NCBI RefSeq assembly: GCF_000278215.1
Contig: NZ_JH725065.1
Location: 158,547 to 222,546 of the forward strand
DNA length: 64,000 nucleotides
Reading direction: 5' to 3'
DNA from: Bartonella rattimassiliensis 15908
GTDB lineage: Bacteria; Pseudomonadota; Alphaproteobacteria; Rhizobiales; Rhizobiaceae
Shown: one piece after another, positions 24,808 through 34,504 of the stretch
Numbering within the stretch: position 1 is the first letter of the stretch
Layout: every line of letters starts with the position of its first letter
The notes under the pieces: generated by a model
Database searches by the model: none
Told to the model about the DNA's origin: nothing
The model's input: the letters and a program-made list of their open reading frames with translations, nothing else
Made by a program: the position numbers and the translations under genes

Positions 24808-25883
24808 GAAAAGTCCGCTCCTCGTTTGCATATAAGAATCCACAGAAAGCAGGGAGCACCAAAAAGCGCTGTTACGATTCCAATTGGCAATTCTGCGGGA
24901 GCAACAACTAAACGTGCAAACGTATCAGCAAAAATAAGTAATGAACTTCCCAAAAGAGCAGAGCAAGGAATGAGATAGCGGTGATCAGGACCAATAAGCT
25001 GGCGCAAAATATGGGGAACAATAATACCAATAAAACCAATACCACCACTGACAGCAACAGCACTACCACACATAAGGGCAACAAGAGGAATAGCAATATT
25101 TTTAACGCGTTGAATATGAAAACCGATATGGCCAGCAACAGCTTCTCCAAGCGCAAAAGCATTCAGTGCTCGTGATAAAAAGGGAGAAAAAAGAAGACCA
25201 ATAAAGATGAAAGGGAGAACAAGCCATACTTTCAACCATGTAGCGCCTGCAAGAGAGCCAAGACTCCAAAAGGTGATATCACGTAATTGCTGGTCATTTG
25301 CAATAAAAATCAACGTTCCGATAACAGCACCGCTTAATGCACCAAGAGCAATACCGGCAAGTAACATAGTTGCAATAGAGGTAAAGCTATGATGCGTTGC
25401 TATTATATAGAGAATAATGGTTGATAAAAGCCCACCAAAAAAAGCACCTATGATAACTTTGTAAGGTTCTAGAAAAGGTGCAAATGAAACAGGAAAGGCA
25501 AAACCTACAACAATGGCTAAAACAGCACCAAGACCGGCCCCTGCTGATACACCTACAATTCCAGGATCAGCAAGAGGATTACGGAAAAGTCCTTGCATCA
25601 GAGCACCAGAGACAGCCAAAGCGGCCCCTATCAATAATCCTAGGATAACGCGAGGAAGCCTTATATCAACAAATATGAGATAATTATGTGTTTTACTACT
25701 TACTGAAAATTCTTGCGTACACATGATATAAAGAAACTCAAGGAAAGAAATATTTGAAGCACCATTAAAAAGTCCACTCAAAATACTAAAGATGAGGAAT
25801 ATTATCAGACCTAATAAGAATATTTTTCTCAAATTTTCGCGATTTATTTTTTTGTTTTTTTTTGTTTTAGATGCATAAACCAT
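24804..25883 (-). CDS. hutC: Heme ABC importer permease HutC
   Basis: FecCD/BtuC-family inner-membrane permease of about 359 residues with multiple hydrophobic segments. Family landmarks are DIRLPRVILGLLIGAALAVSG near the first third, GLFRNPLADPGIVGVSAGAG, GAVIGTLIF and GIGFIGIIVPHILR. The ATG at 25883 is chosen; a TTG at 25901, two bases after the hutB stop, could add six residues. It overlaps hmuV by four bases. Confidence 0.93.
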   Translation of the reverse strand: MVYASKTKKNKKINRENLRKIFLLGLIIFLIFSILSGLFNGASNISFLEFLYIMCTQEFSVSSKTHNYLIFVDIRLPRVILGLLIGAALAVSGALMQGLFRNPLADPGIVGVSAGAGLGAVLAIVVGFAFPVSFAPFLEPYKVIIGAFFGGLLSTIILYIIATHHSFTSIATMLLAGIALGALSGAVIGTLIFIANDQQLRDITFWSLGSLAGATWLKVWLVLPFIFIGLLFSPFLSRALNAFALGEAVAGHIGFHIQRVKNIAIPLVALMCGSAVAVSGGIGFIGIIVPHILRQLIGPDHRYLIPCSALLGSSLLIFADTFARLVVAPAELPIGIVTALFGAPCFLWILICKRGADFS

Positions 25884-25903
25884 GAATGGATTCTCTATCA
25901 ATT

Positions 25904-26809
25904 CTATCCGTTTTTATCATTTTGGTTTGCACCATAAAGCATCTGAATAAGTTCTCTTGATGCATCTGCTGTGCGTGGACCAAATCCTAAAAGATACATA
26001 GCATCCATTTGTTTAATAGCATGATTTTTGGCTGCAGTTGTTGCTTGAATTGCTGGTATAGCTAAAATCTTTTCAAGATTAATGGATTTTCCACTATGTT
26101 TTATAAGCAAAATAACATCAGGATTCGCTTTCAATAACGCTTCGTTATTGAGAAGTTTATACCCTTTATAGCCAGTAATAGCATTAATACCACCTGAAAG
26201 TCTTATGATACCATCAGCCGCTGTATCTGTTCCAGATGCCATAACGCGTCCATTTTGCACAGAGAAAATAAAAAGAACACGCTTTGGTTTTGTTACTTTT
26301 GCTAAAAGAGCATCATTGTCTACAAAAGCACGGCTTACTTTTTGAATTAATGCAGCTGCTTGTGCTTCACGGTTGATGGCTTTTCCAACAAGACGAATTT
26401 TCTCTATTACACTTTCTCGAGAATAACTTTCTGGTATGATCACGATAGGGATTGATGTTTTTTTGAGAATTTCAATTGTTGAAGGAGGACCGCTTCCTTC
26501 AACAAGTAAGATGCCTTCTGGAGCAAGGGACAGAACACCTTCAGGTGAAAGAGCACGCATATAGCCAAGCACGGGAAGTTTGAGGGCTTCTTTTGGATAA
26601 ACGCTTGTACTATCGCGGGCAATAAGCTGATCTTGTGCTCCTAATGCATAAACAATTTCTGTAAGAGAGCCACCAATAGAGACAATTCGTGCATTTTCAG
26701 AGAAATGTGTAGTAGGTTCAGCGATGATTCGCTGCGAAAAGAAGCTAAGAGAAAGCAGCATAAAAAGGAGAAAAAAACTTAGTTTCCTGCGCAAAAGAAA
26801 TGTAAGCAT
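25904..26809 (-). CDS. hutB: Periplasmic heme-binding protein HutB
   Basis: Substrate-binding protein of the heme ABC importer (BtuF/HmuT type), 301 residues. An N-terminal signal peptide (charged RRKLSF, then a hydrophobic stretch to about residue 30) is visible. The mature protein starts with RIVSIGGSLTEIVYALG, the usual first strand of the fold, and continues through GYMRALSPEGVLSLAPEGIL. It delivers heme from HutA to HutC/HmuV. It lies 11 bases after hemS and two bases before a possible TTG start of hutC, so the genes are likely one operon. Confidence 0.93.
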   Translation of the reverse strand: MLTFLLRRKLSFFLLFMLLSLSFFSQRIIAEPTTHFSENARIVSIGGSLTEIVYALGAQDQLIARDSTSVYPKEALKLPVLGYMRALSPEGVLSLAPEGILLVEGSGPPSTIEILKKTSIPIVIIPESYSRESVIEKIRLVGKAINREAQAAALIQKVSRAFVDNDALLAKVTKPKRVLFIFSVQNGRVMASGTDTAADGIIRLSGGINAITGYKGYKLLNNEALLKANPDVILLIKHSGKSINLEKILAIPAIQATTAAKNHAIKQMDAMYLLGFGPRTADASRELIQMLYGANQNDKNG

Positions 26810-26820
26810 ATTTTATCTCT

Positions 26821-27864
26821 CTAAGCGAGGCTTAATTCTTGATATGGAGGCAGAGATTTCAATAAAGAACGCCAATCTTCACGTTCTTTTTGACCTTCTT
26901 TTCGCATACCAAAAAATTGAACAATCATTTCATCATTTTTATCGAAAACTTCAAGTGAGCTGACATAACCACCACTGGTAGGTTTACGGACACACCATAC
27001 GCTATCAACACCAGAAATAAGCAAATGCAGATCAAATTTATCATCAAGAACATTAAGCCACGGGCCCATTTTCTTAATATTTTTTACTTGCCCCGTAAAG
27101 ATTTGGATACATCCTCTGTTTCCAACAAAGCACATAATAGGTATCTTTTGCTGTGCAGCTTGGTTAAGCATCACTTCAATAGCTTCTATCTTTAATTTAC
27201 TAGCAAATTCATGACCAATATATTTCACCGCATCATGTCGATTGATTTTAAACTTAGAAATAATATCATGAAGTTGGTGTACATCAGTCATTTTTCGCCA
27301 ACAATCACGGAATTGTTCAATATCCAAATTTGTACTATTCCACTGGGATGGAACAGAAGTGGGAAGAATATCTAAGGCAGAAGATTGATCTTCAAGAAGG
27401 AGCTTCTCAACAAGCTTACTCCATTCTTCCATATTCGTAGTGTCCTTAGAATAAATTTTTAAAATAGCACTCCCATATTGATCAAAAAATTGCAGACTTT
27501 TTGCAGGCTTACCAAGAATAACTACATCATATTCAAATCCAAATTTCCATTGCTTTGCAAAAATACGCAGATCTATTTCACCAAGTGTGATAGGGACGTG
27601 TTTATTGTGAACAGTTTTTTCAAAACATCCTGTAATTTCGTGAACAGCATATTCATTACGTGTTAAAGCCATAACTGTTCCAAAATGGGGTACACTTTCC
27701 AAAAAAATGGCAATATCAATTTGTAGTCTTTTTGCTTTCCCAATTGTACAATAAGCCGCAATAAGCTCCGCTTCAGATATACCAATAGCAACCGCAAAAT
27801 CACGGTTTCGCATTTCTTTTTTTTCTTCACGCAAACGAATAATCATTTCAGCTGTATGCGCCAT
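26821..27864 (-). CDS. hemS: Heme-handling/degrading protein HemS (HmuS family)
   Basis: Cytoplasmic heme protein, 347 residues, made of two similar halves as in Yersinia HemS and HmuS. The first half contains GTVMALTRNEYAVHEITGCFE and the second half repeats the pattern with GNRGCIQIFTGQVKNIKKMG and SVWCVRKPTSGG. It receives imported heme and may degrade it to release iron. Transcribed with hutB, hutC and hmuV. A 269-base gap with a 14-bp perfect palindrome separates it from hutA upstream. Confidence 0.92.
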   Translation of the reverse strand: MAHTAEMIIRLREEKKEMRNRDFAVAIGISEAELIAAYCTIGKAKRLQIDIAIFLESVPHFGTVMALTRNEYAVHEITGCFEKTVHNKHVPITLGEIDLRIFAKQWKFGFEYDVVILGKPAKSLQFFDQYGSAILKIYSKDTTNMEEWSKLVEKLLLEDQSSALDILPTSVPSQWNSTNLDIEQFRDCWRKMTDVHQLHDIISKFKINRHDAVKYIGHEFASKLKIEAIEVMLNQAAQQKIPIMCFVGNRGCIQIFTGQVKNIKKMGPWLNVLDDKFDLHLLISGVDSVWCVRKPTSGGYVSSLEVFDKNDEMIVQFFGMRKEGQKEREDWRSLLKSLPPYQELSLA

Positions 27865-27926
27865 GGACTCTACCTTATGTTACTTAGTTTAAGAACTAAC
27901 TTTCAAACTCTACAACGCTAAAGCAA

Positions 27927-27955
27927 TAGATTGAACTCTTTAAGAGTTCAATCTA
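27927..27955. promoter_or_regulatory. Perfect 14-bp inverted repeat between hutA and hemS
   Basis: TAGATTGAACTCTT (27927-27940), one central T, then AAGAGTTCAATCTA (27942-27955). There is no T-run after it on the minus strand (TTGCTTTAG). It lies 63 bases before the hemS start, so it could be an operator for a dimeric regulator, or an RNA hairpin that attenuates or processes the hutA-hemS transcript. The sequence does not decide between these. Confidence 0.5.
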
Positions 27956-28133
27956 TCACAACAACATATACCTTTATCACTAACAGCAGAATAATCAAAA
28001 AATGATAAAACAGAAAAAATCAAAACTTTTCTATTTAGTCTTTGTAATTTTAAAGATGCTAAAAATAGAAACACAAATAATTTATCCTTTTATCGATATG
28101 ATTTTCTATTGACTTAAGAGTTAATAGAAGTGA

Positions 28134-30308
28134 TTAAAATTTTTGTACGAATGATAGCTTAAAGTTACGACCAGGTTGGCTATAATAATCTTTCGGTGTA
28201 TTACTTTTTGAAGGAAGTTCTGATGCATTCCAATATTTTGTATTGAAAAGATTATAAACTCCAGCTCTTAAAGTAGGTCCTGTTTCACCGAATGGTTTCC
28301 ACCATCCTGTCATATCAACAACATGGTATCCTGGGATTTTTGAGTACTCAGATTCTTTAGCTACTTTATCACGTTTGGCTGCCAAAGTAAGGATAATATC
28401 GCTTCCCCAAACCTCTTTTGCATATCCTAATCCGATAACTGTTTTCAAAGGAGGAATTGAGTTAAGATATTCTTTTTTATCAAGATCTTTTCCTTGTGAA
28501 TAAGCAAGAGCAATATTGCTATGAAAACCATTTTTAAGAACTAAATGCGCTTTTGTTTCAACACCAAAAATTTGTACGCGAAAACGATTCATGTAATGCC
28601 GACGTGCAAATCTAAATTCTTCTGATGGCCCTCTATCCTCAGTATCTATGAAATTCTTATATTGGTTAATAAAGGCATTGAAAGAACCACCAAAATTTTC
28701 ATTTCCATACTTTAGACCAACATCATACCCATTGCTTGTTTCCGGTTGAAGATCAGGGTTTCCTTTCACGTAATAAGCAGAAGGTTTGATATAAGAGACG
28801 TAAAGTTCTGAAATACGTGGTGCACGAAAAGCTTGTGCCCACTGAGCATAGAGCGTTACTTGATTATGAATATCCCACTCCATGCGTAATTTAGGAGAAA
28901 AGCGCGCTCCATTTCTTTCTGGAGGGAATTTATCAGAAATTAGCGCTTTCTCATAAGAAGATGTTTTCTGAGGAATATATTTATACCAATCATACCGAAT
29001 CCCCGACGTTACACGAAAACGATTATCAACCAGACCAATTTCATCTTCAAAAACAAAACCTAAGTTGTAACCATTTGTATCTGGTGAATCTGATCGATTA
29101 GCAGGAACAAAAAGACATCCTCGAGCGTATTCTTTTACATGACAATTGTCTTTCCCTAATAAATAGTGATGAAACTTAGATGACGAAACATTCGTTGCAA
29201 ACTTTAACGTATGGCTTATAGTGTCAAAATTCACTTTTTTAAGTGCATCAGCATTGAAACCATAGTTGATATTACGCAAAAAATTATCTCTCAAATAATC
29301 CCCTTTGGGAGCTGAAACACGAACCCCAGTCATGATGTAACGATTTGATTGCCTTTGCCAATAAAGTTTCCCATTAAATGCATCAAGTACCGCATCGTCA
29401 TTACCATTATAACTATAAGAAAGAGAAAAGCGCTCACGAAGTTTATTATCCCGCTCATAAACAGAACCTGGAGCATATCTTTTAGATGAATTTAATGAAT
29501 GTGTGTTGCTATCATGACCAAAACGTTCTGCGGTAAAGCCAAGCCGATGATTATCGCTCAAATATTGATGAATTTTAAAAAGCAAGTTATTTTTGTCAAA
29601 ATGAGAAGGATTCTTACGCGTGCGCTCTTCATATCCTTCCACTGTTCCCATATTTTTGCGTTCATGACCTTCTACATAAGATCCTTGGAAAAGCAAGAAT
29701 GTTCGGTAATTGCGTACAGCAAAAGCTTGATCGATTCGCCAGCTGTTATCAACAGAATGATAACCACTTTTTATAAGGCTTCCCCAATTCTTTCCTTCTA
29801 CGATAAGGTCTTCAGGATTAAGGGTACGCAATGCAATTATGCCTCCTAAGGCACCAGAACCATAAAGACTAGAATCTGATCCTTGAATAGTATCAAACGT
29901 AGAAAGTGCATTGAAATCAAAAGTTGTATTTCCACCTCCACCACGCAATATATCATCAAACCACGGAAGAGAAATACCATCCATTGTTGTAAGAACACGG
30001 TTCGCATCTAAACCACGAACAACGAAACTGTTATTTTCTGAATTATAGGATACGAAAGGATTAAGACGACTAACGTCATAAACATCGGTTACTTGTTTTT
30101 CATCAATATTTTTATCGGTTGTACGATCAGTCAGAATGGTTATCGAATTTGAAGAATCTTCTACTTTTTTTCCTTTAATAAAAATTGGGTTGAGCTCAGT
30201 TACACCATTCTTACCGCTGTTTTGTGCAAAAACAAATGAAGGTATACAGACCGACAATGCACCTAAAATCATACAGCTTTTATGGATATTTTTTCGTATT
30301 ATTCGCAT
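28134..30308 (-). CDS. hutA: TonB-dependent outer-membrane heme receptor HutA
   Basis: Outer-membrane heme/hemoglobin receptor, 724 residues. A signal peptide ends near VFAQ (residue 29). The plug domain (about 50-165) includes NNSFVVRGLDANRVLTTMDG and YGSGALGGIIAL; the barrel ends in an aromatic residue (SFVQKF). The heme-receptor hallmark FRAP...NPDL is present (QAFRAPRISELY, then KGNPDLQPETS). It is divergent from tonB across a 256-base promoter region and points toward hemS. Transport energy would come from the TonB encoded next door. Confidence 0.95.
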   Translation of the reverse strand: MRIIRKNIHKSCMILGALSVCIPSFVFAQNSGKNGVTELNPIFIKGKKVEDSSNSITILTDRTTDKNIDEKQVTDVYDVSRLNPFVSYNSENNSFVVRGLDANRVLTTMDGISLPWFDDILRGGGGNTTFDFNALSTFDTIQGSDSSLYGSGALGGIIALRTLNPEDLIVEGKNWGSLIKSGYHSVDNSWRIDQAFAVRNYRTFLLFQGSYVEGHERKNMGTVEGYEERTRKNPSHFDKNNLLFKIHQYLSDNHRLGFTAERFGHDSNTHSLNSSKRYAPGSVYERDNKLRERFSLSYSYNGNDDAVLDAFNGKLYWQRQSNRYIMTGVRVSAPKGDYLRDNFLRNINYGFNADALKKVNFDTISHTLKFATNVSSSKFHHYLLGKDNCHVKEYARGCLFVPANRSDSPDTNGYNLGFVFEDEIGLVDNRFRVTSGIRYDWYKYIPQKTSSYEKALISDKFPPERNGARFSPKLRMEWDIHNQVTLYAQWAQAFRAPRISELYVSYIKPSAYYVKGNPDLQPETSNGYDVGLKYGNENFGGSFNAFINQYKNFIDTEDRGPSEEFRFARRHYMNRFRVQIFGVETKAHLVLKNGFHSNIALAYSQGKDLDKKEYLNSIPPLKTVIGLGYAKEVWGSDIILTLAAKRDKVAKESEYSKIPGYHVVDMTGWWKPFGETGPTLRAGVYNLFNTKYWNASELPSKSNTPKDYYSQPGRNFKLSFVQKF

Positions 30309-30564
30309 AACATATTATAACCTTTTTTTGAATATCCCCTCTCTAAGCTTGAAGTTTTAATATTAAGAAACGCTTGACTTAACCCTATCATAAACTCGTC
30401 GCCCAGAATGATTTGATAAGATAAAATCGCACAAGAACCATATTAAACATGATAAAATCAGTCAAGAAAAAAGTTGCAATTTCAAAATAGCCTGTTTTAA
30501 TGAGACGAAATACCGAATGACAAAATACTGAATATTGCATTATAGAATAGCAACGGAAGAAACG
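30309..30564. promoter_or_regulatory. Divergent promoter region of hutA and tonB
   Basis: 256 bases between the two starts. In Bartonella quintana published work places iron/heme-responsive control (Irr and an H-box element) at heme genes. I cannot identify the element with certainty here. A near-repeat GATAAGATAAAATC / CATGATAAAATC is visible around 30415-30460. Confidence 0.45.
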
Positions 30565-31356
30565 ATGAGCTTTGCAAATACGAGGCAGTTATCAACTCTT
30601 TGGGTTTGTGCATTTGTTGGTGCTCTCTTTTTGCATATAGCATTAGGAGCACAGTTTTATTTTCGAAATATTGGTGTAAGTAAAGGTATACTCTCATCAA
30701 CGGTTATGCTAACTTTTGCTCAAGAGGCTCTATATCTGGATGTTGGTATAGATTCGTCGAGTCCAGATCGTGATACAGATTTATCAAATGTTAGCACGGA
30801 ACCAGAACTATTGCCGCCAGATCTTGCAAAGCAAGAAGCTGAGATATTAGAAACAGTGGATGAAGTTCAACCGGAAGGGCTACAGCGTATTTATGATGTA
30901 GAAAAAGATGATTTTACAGTAAAATCTTTGGAAGAATCTCTTCTTCAAAAAGTAGAAGATAAAATTTTTGAAAAAAAACCGATACCGGTACCAAAAGCAG
31001 TCGTAAAACAGCTATCTGTAAAGGCCGTGCATTCATCTGTCGCCAAACAGGGGGGCAGCACAGCGGCACTTGAAGATATGTTGTTAATGGAGTGGTTAGC
31101 AAAGGTGCAGTCACAATTAGAAAGGCAAAAAAATTATGTTGTGAGACAGCGTACCAGTTGGGCCAAAGGAACGGTGAAGTTAGAATTTAGGGTGCATAAG
31201 CAGGGGAATATTTTTTCTAGCCGTGTTGTCGCTTCTGCTGGAGATCCAGAACTTGATCGATTAGCAATGGCGGCACTTCAACGTATTGGTTCTTTTCCAC
31301 CCCCTCCACCATCAAAAGTGAATAAAGCGATTAGAGTATCCTTGATATTTAGCTGA
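30565..31356 (+). CDS. tonB: TonB energy-transducing protein
   Basis: Inner-membrane anchored, periplasm-spanning protein that energises HutA. 263 residues from the ATG at 30565 (GGAAG upstream); an upstream TTG at 30535 is less likely. A membrane anchor sits at about 11-31 (VCAFVGALFLHIALGAQFYF), and the C-terminal TonB domain (about 178-263) contains GTVKLEFRVHKQGNIFSSRV, SAGDPELDRLAMAALQR and FPPPP. The linker between them is acidic and only weakly proline-rich, unlike classic EP/KP-rich linkers. Located beside hutA in opposite orientation. Confidence 0.93.
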   Translation: MSFANTRQLSTLWVCAFVGALFLHIALGAQFYFRNIGVSKGILSSTVMLTFAQEALYLDVGIDSSSPDRDTDLSNVSTEPELLPPDLAKQEAEILETVDEVQPEGLQRIYDVEKDDFTVKSLEESLLQKVEDKIFEKKPIPVPKAVVKQLSVKAVHSSVAKQGGSTAALEDMLLMEWLAKVQSQLERQKNYVVRQRTSWAKGTVKLEFRVHKQGNIFSSRVVASAGDPELDRLAMAALQRIGSFPPPPPSKVNKAIRVSLIFS

Positions 31357-32155
31357 TTTTTATGGGGCGCTTTATGTTAAGTGATATATTGATTTTTTTA
31401 TTACTTATAGTTTGAATAAAAGTTCAAATATAGTTCTTTGGAAATTTTTTTGACATTGAAGCAATCAAAAACATCTGCTTACTTATGATATTAAGTGGGC
31501 AAGTGGGGAGTATGGTAAAAAAAATTAAGAAAAGCAGTAAATATCTTCCTTATGAATACTCTAGATGAAAGGGGTGTTGCAACACTGGGAGTTATGGAAT
31601 AATAGGAGTATAGTGTTTATTAAGTGAAGGTTAACCGTATCTAATAGATTTTATACCATTCATGAGAAGATTTTCGTAAGTACTTTTTTAAGGCTTTTAA
31701 ATCCAATGAGTCTATCTTTTTGCTTTAGAGATGATCCAAACAGGCATAAGTAATGACCCACCCCTATGGGTTATAGAAATATTGTAAGCAGAAAAAATAC
31801 CTTCAAAACATGCTATTGTACAAGATTTGAATGTTAATGAATCAGCAACAATAAAAGAATGTGCTATTCATTTCACTTTTCTTGTATTGATAATCTCTAT
31901 AATAATGTCGTTTATGTATTGAGAAGAAATGAACTATTTATGCAACATGATGATTTATAATGATAATTCATTATTTTATATTCGAAATGAAAGCTTTGAA
32001 TAGCATAGGATTTTCCTATTTATACTCTATTGAGAATGAATCAATCAAAATCGCTTACTTATACATTGTAAGCAGGCTGGTGTGTAAGTACGATTTAAAA
32101 AAAGAATTAAAATACTTTTTAAGAACGCAATGCTATTTGGGAAGATTAAGGTATA
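31357..32155. other. Spacer between tonB and slt with integrase-related repeats
   Basis: 799 bases without an intact gene. It holds the integrase remnant at about 31456-31700 and, near 32020-32110, a second copy of that remnant's leader. Confidence 0.5.
31456..31700 (+). pseudogene. Decayed 5' fragment of a tyrosine integrase (copy 3)
   Basis: Starts with the shared leader (TTGAAGCAATCAAAAACATC, GCTTACTTATGATATTAAGT) and AGTGGGGAGTATGG. The ATG opens a frame MVKKIKKSSKYLPYEYSR that stops after 18 codons. Then comes GGTGTTGCAACACT, as in the other copies, and a scrap RFYTIHEKI. The 5' part matches the copies at 1.0 and 50.2 kb best; the 3' part is strongly eroded. Confidence 0.5.
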
Positions 32156-34255
32156 TTATTTCCATCGACCAGAAAGCAAGTCGGTTTTTAGATCTATTTT
32201 CCCAGTGAGTCTTGCTTTGTAGACACCATAATTCTCCATGACACGCATCACGTAATTCCGTGTTTCTGTATAAGGAATGCGCTCAATCCAATCAATGACG
32301 TTATCGAGAGATTTTCCTCGAGGATCGCCATAACGTTTTATCCATTCATTAACTCGACGGGGGCCCGCATTATAACCAATAAGCGTTAGGATATAGGATC
32401 CATTAAAACGTTCCAATTGTTCATTGAGAAAGTGGGCGCCTAATGTTGCGTTATAATGAGCATCACTGCTGAGTTTTTTAGGAGACCATGCTATTGAGTA
32501 TTTTTTTGCTAGTGCTTTTGCTGTTGTAGGAAGTAATTGGAGTATACCTTGTGCACCTGCTTTTGATATGGCTGTTGGATTAAATTCACTTTCTTGGCGT
32601 GCAATGGCATAGATAAGCGATTTTTCTTCTACAGAAATATGAGCAGAAGCTGGTATGGCTCCCAAAGGATGAGAAAGTGCTCCAACATTTTTACCTTGAA
32701 AAGCAGCCATTTTTCCGATTTTTAGGCTGGTATAATAGTCACCATTTTTTTCTGCCATAACAGTCAGAAGAGCTAATTCACCGGGGCTTTCTATATTTTT
32801 TCCGAGTTCTCTATAAAAAATTTTAGCAAAATCAGCATAGCCGGCTTCTTCAAGACGTTGAATTGCTTTGATAGCTTTTCGTGCACTAAAATGTTGTCGC
32901 TCAGCGTTTGTTGGTTTAGGAAAAGAAATGTTAAGCTTTTTTTGATTGAGTCGTGCAGCGGCTAGTTGACCATAATAAGTTGCACCAAAATGAGCTGCGC
33001 GATGAAAGTAATACTGGGCATTTTTATGTTCGCCTAGCGCTTCTGCTGCTCGCCCCATCCAGTAATATCCACGTGATGCAAAAAAAGGTAAAGGAGATAG
33101 TTGAGGAATACGTGAAAAATGGTGCATTGCCAATTTAGGATTATGAAGAAACCGTAGTGCGTACCATCCGGCATGAAACTCAGCATCAACTGCTAATGCA
33201 GATACTATACTAGTGTTAGTATGCATTGCAACAAGTTGATAAGCGATTTTGGGTTTGTTTAAATCGAGCATTTCGCGAGAAAGGGCACGTTGTTCTTTCC
33301 ACAATGAATGAGGGTTCATAAGACGAAATGCATCTTTTGGTGTTTTCATCATAAGTTCTGCAGCTACATCATATTGCTCTGTTCGCCGAAGATAGCGCAT
33401 TCGAGAAAACTGAAAGAGTGGGTCTTTTTGCCATGTTTTCTCTACAGCTTGTAATTTTTGTGTGGCTCTAGGATCATTTTTTTCGACAGCCACAAAAGCA
33501 TTAAAAAGAGATTGAGCATGGGCTAATTTTGCAACACGCTCTGCTGAATCAAAACGGTGCGCATATAGCATAAATTGCATGCGTTTTAAATGATCAATAG
33601 GTTTTAAGGCCGCTTTTGCATTTTTAAGGACAAACATTTCTTCTTTTGCATTAAGCTGTGCTTTATGCCACCACGGTGCAATAACGTGTTGAGCACGAGT
33701 GGTTTGTCCTGTTGCAATAAGTGCTTTAGCGAAAAGAGCCATACCTTGTGCTGTTCGGGGTGGATGATGAGAAAATTTTTGAAGGATTGCGTGTGTGACG
33801 TTGGTTTCGTTAAGAAAAGCACGCTCAGCATTGCGTTGCATTGTTTCTATACCAGGCCATCCTTTTAGCATGTTGATTGCATTAAATATTTCAGCGCTTG
33901 GTATATTAGCTTGGTTTGATATCCCCAGCGCCCATGTTAAAATATGATGGTCAAGGCTATGTTTTTCCATTGAATTACGCAGGTTTATTGTTTTTGCAAT
34001 ATTGTTGTTTGCAAGGGCCTCTAACCCAGCTTTTAGTTGTTTGAGTGTTGCAGTATTGTGTGATGTCGTGTGTATCTGTTGAAGAGGTTTTTGAGCTTCT
34101 TTTTTTGCGGACGAGGAGGCAGGACGCGCCAAAGGGATAGGCGTTTCCCCATGTAAAAGAGGTGTTTGTGCATATGCACTTGAAAATAAAATTCTTATTG
34201 CCAGTATAAATGCAGTAAAGGTTGATACGAAAAGAGAGGTGAAAAATACACGCAT
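32156..34255 (-). CDS. slt: Soluble lytic murein transglycosylase
   Basis: Periplasmic enzyme that cleaves peptidoglycan glycan strands with anhydro-MurNAc formation. 699 residues. A signal peptide ends near SSAYAQ (residue 30), followed by a long alpha-helical superhelical region (about 60-535). The catalytic SLT domain follows with ARQESEFNPTAIS (catalytic E555), GAQGILQLLPTTA and LIGYNAGPRRVNEW, which gives the usual ES / GLMQ-like / AYNAG pattern. Length fits the Slt70 family. Transcribed alone, divergent from dapA. Confidence 0.93.
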   Translation of the reverse strand: MRVFFTSLFVSTFTAFILAIRILFSSAYAQTPLLHGETPIPLARPASSSAKKEAQKPLQQIHTTSHNTATLKQLKAGLEALANNNIAKTINLRNSMEKHSLDHHILTWALGISNQANIPSAEIFNAINMLKGWPGIETMQRNAERAFLNETNVTHAILQKFSHHPPRTAQGMALFAKALIATGQTTRAQHVIAPWWHKAQLNAKEEMFVLKNAKAALKPIDHLKRMQFMLYAHRFDSAERVAKLAHAQSLFNAFVAVEKNDPRATQKLQAVEKTWQKDPLFQFSRMRYLRRTEQYDVAAELMMKTPKDAFRLMNPHSLWKEQRALSREMLDLNKPKIAYQLVAMHTNTSIVSALAVDAEFHAGWYALRFLHNPKLAMHHFSRIPQLSPLPFFASRGYYWMGRAAEALGEHKNAQYYFHRAAHFGATYYGQLAAARLNQKKLNISFPKPTNAERQHFSARKAIKAIQRLEEAGYADFAKIFYRELGKNIESPGELALLTVMAEKNGDYYTSLKIGKMAAFQGKNVGALSHPLGAIPASAHISVEEKSLIYAIARQESEFNPTAISKAGAQGILQLLPTTAKALAKKYSIAWSPKKLSSDAHYNATLGAHFLNEQLERFNGSYILTLIGYNAGPRRVNEWIKRYGDPRGKSLDNVIDWIERIPYTETRNYVMRVMENYGVYKARLTGKIDLKTDLLSGRWK

Positions 34256-34409
34256 AGAGAAAAGACCTTGAGACCTTGCTTTTGTAAAAACTTAAGGATT
34301 TATAGAACACAAGCATGAAAAACGCGTTAATATAGACTGCCTGTTTTAAAGAAATGTTCAAAATTTAAGGAGAGACATGGTCATCTTATGAGAGCTTTTT
34401 TTAAAATTC

Positions 34410-34435
34410 ATCTTGCTTCAATGATAGAGCAAGAT
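34410..34435. other. 8-bp hairpin in the slt-dapA divergent region
   Basis: ATCTTGCT (34410-34417) pairs with AGCAAGAT (34428-34435) around a 10-base loop, in the dapA leader 69 bases before its start. The role is unknown. Confidence 0.35.
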
Positions 34436-34504
34436 TATGTTCTATTTAAATTTATAAAGGCGATTGTTAAAAAAATATAAAGCGAACATTATAGGGAGTT
34501 TATC

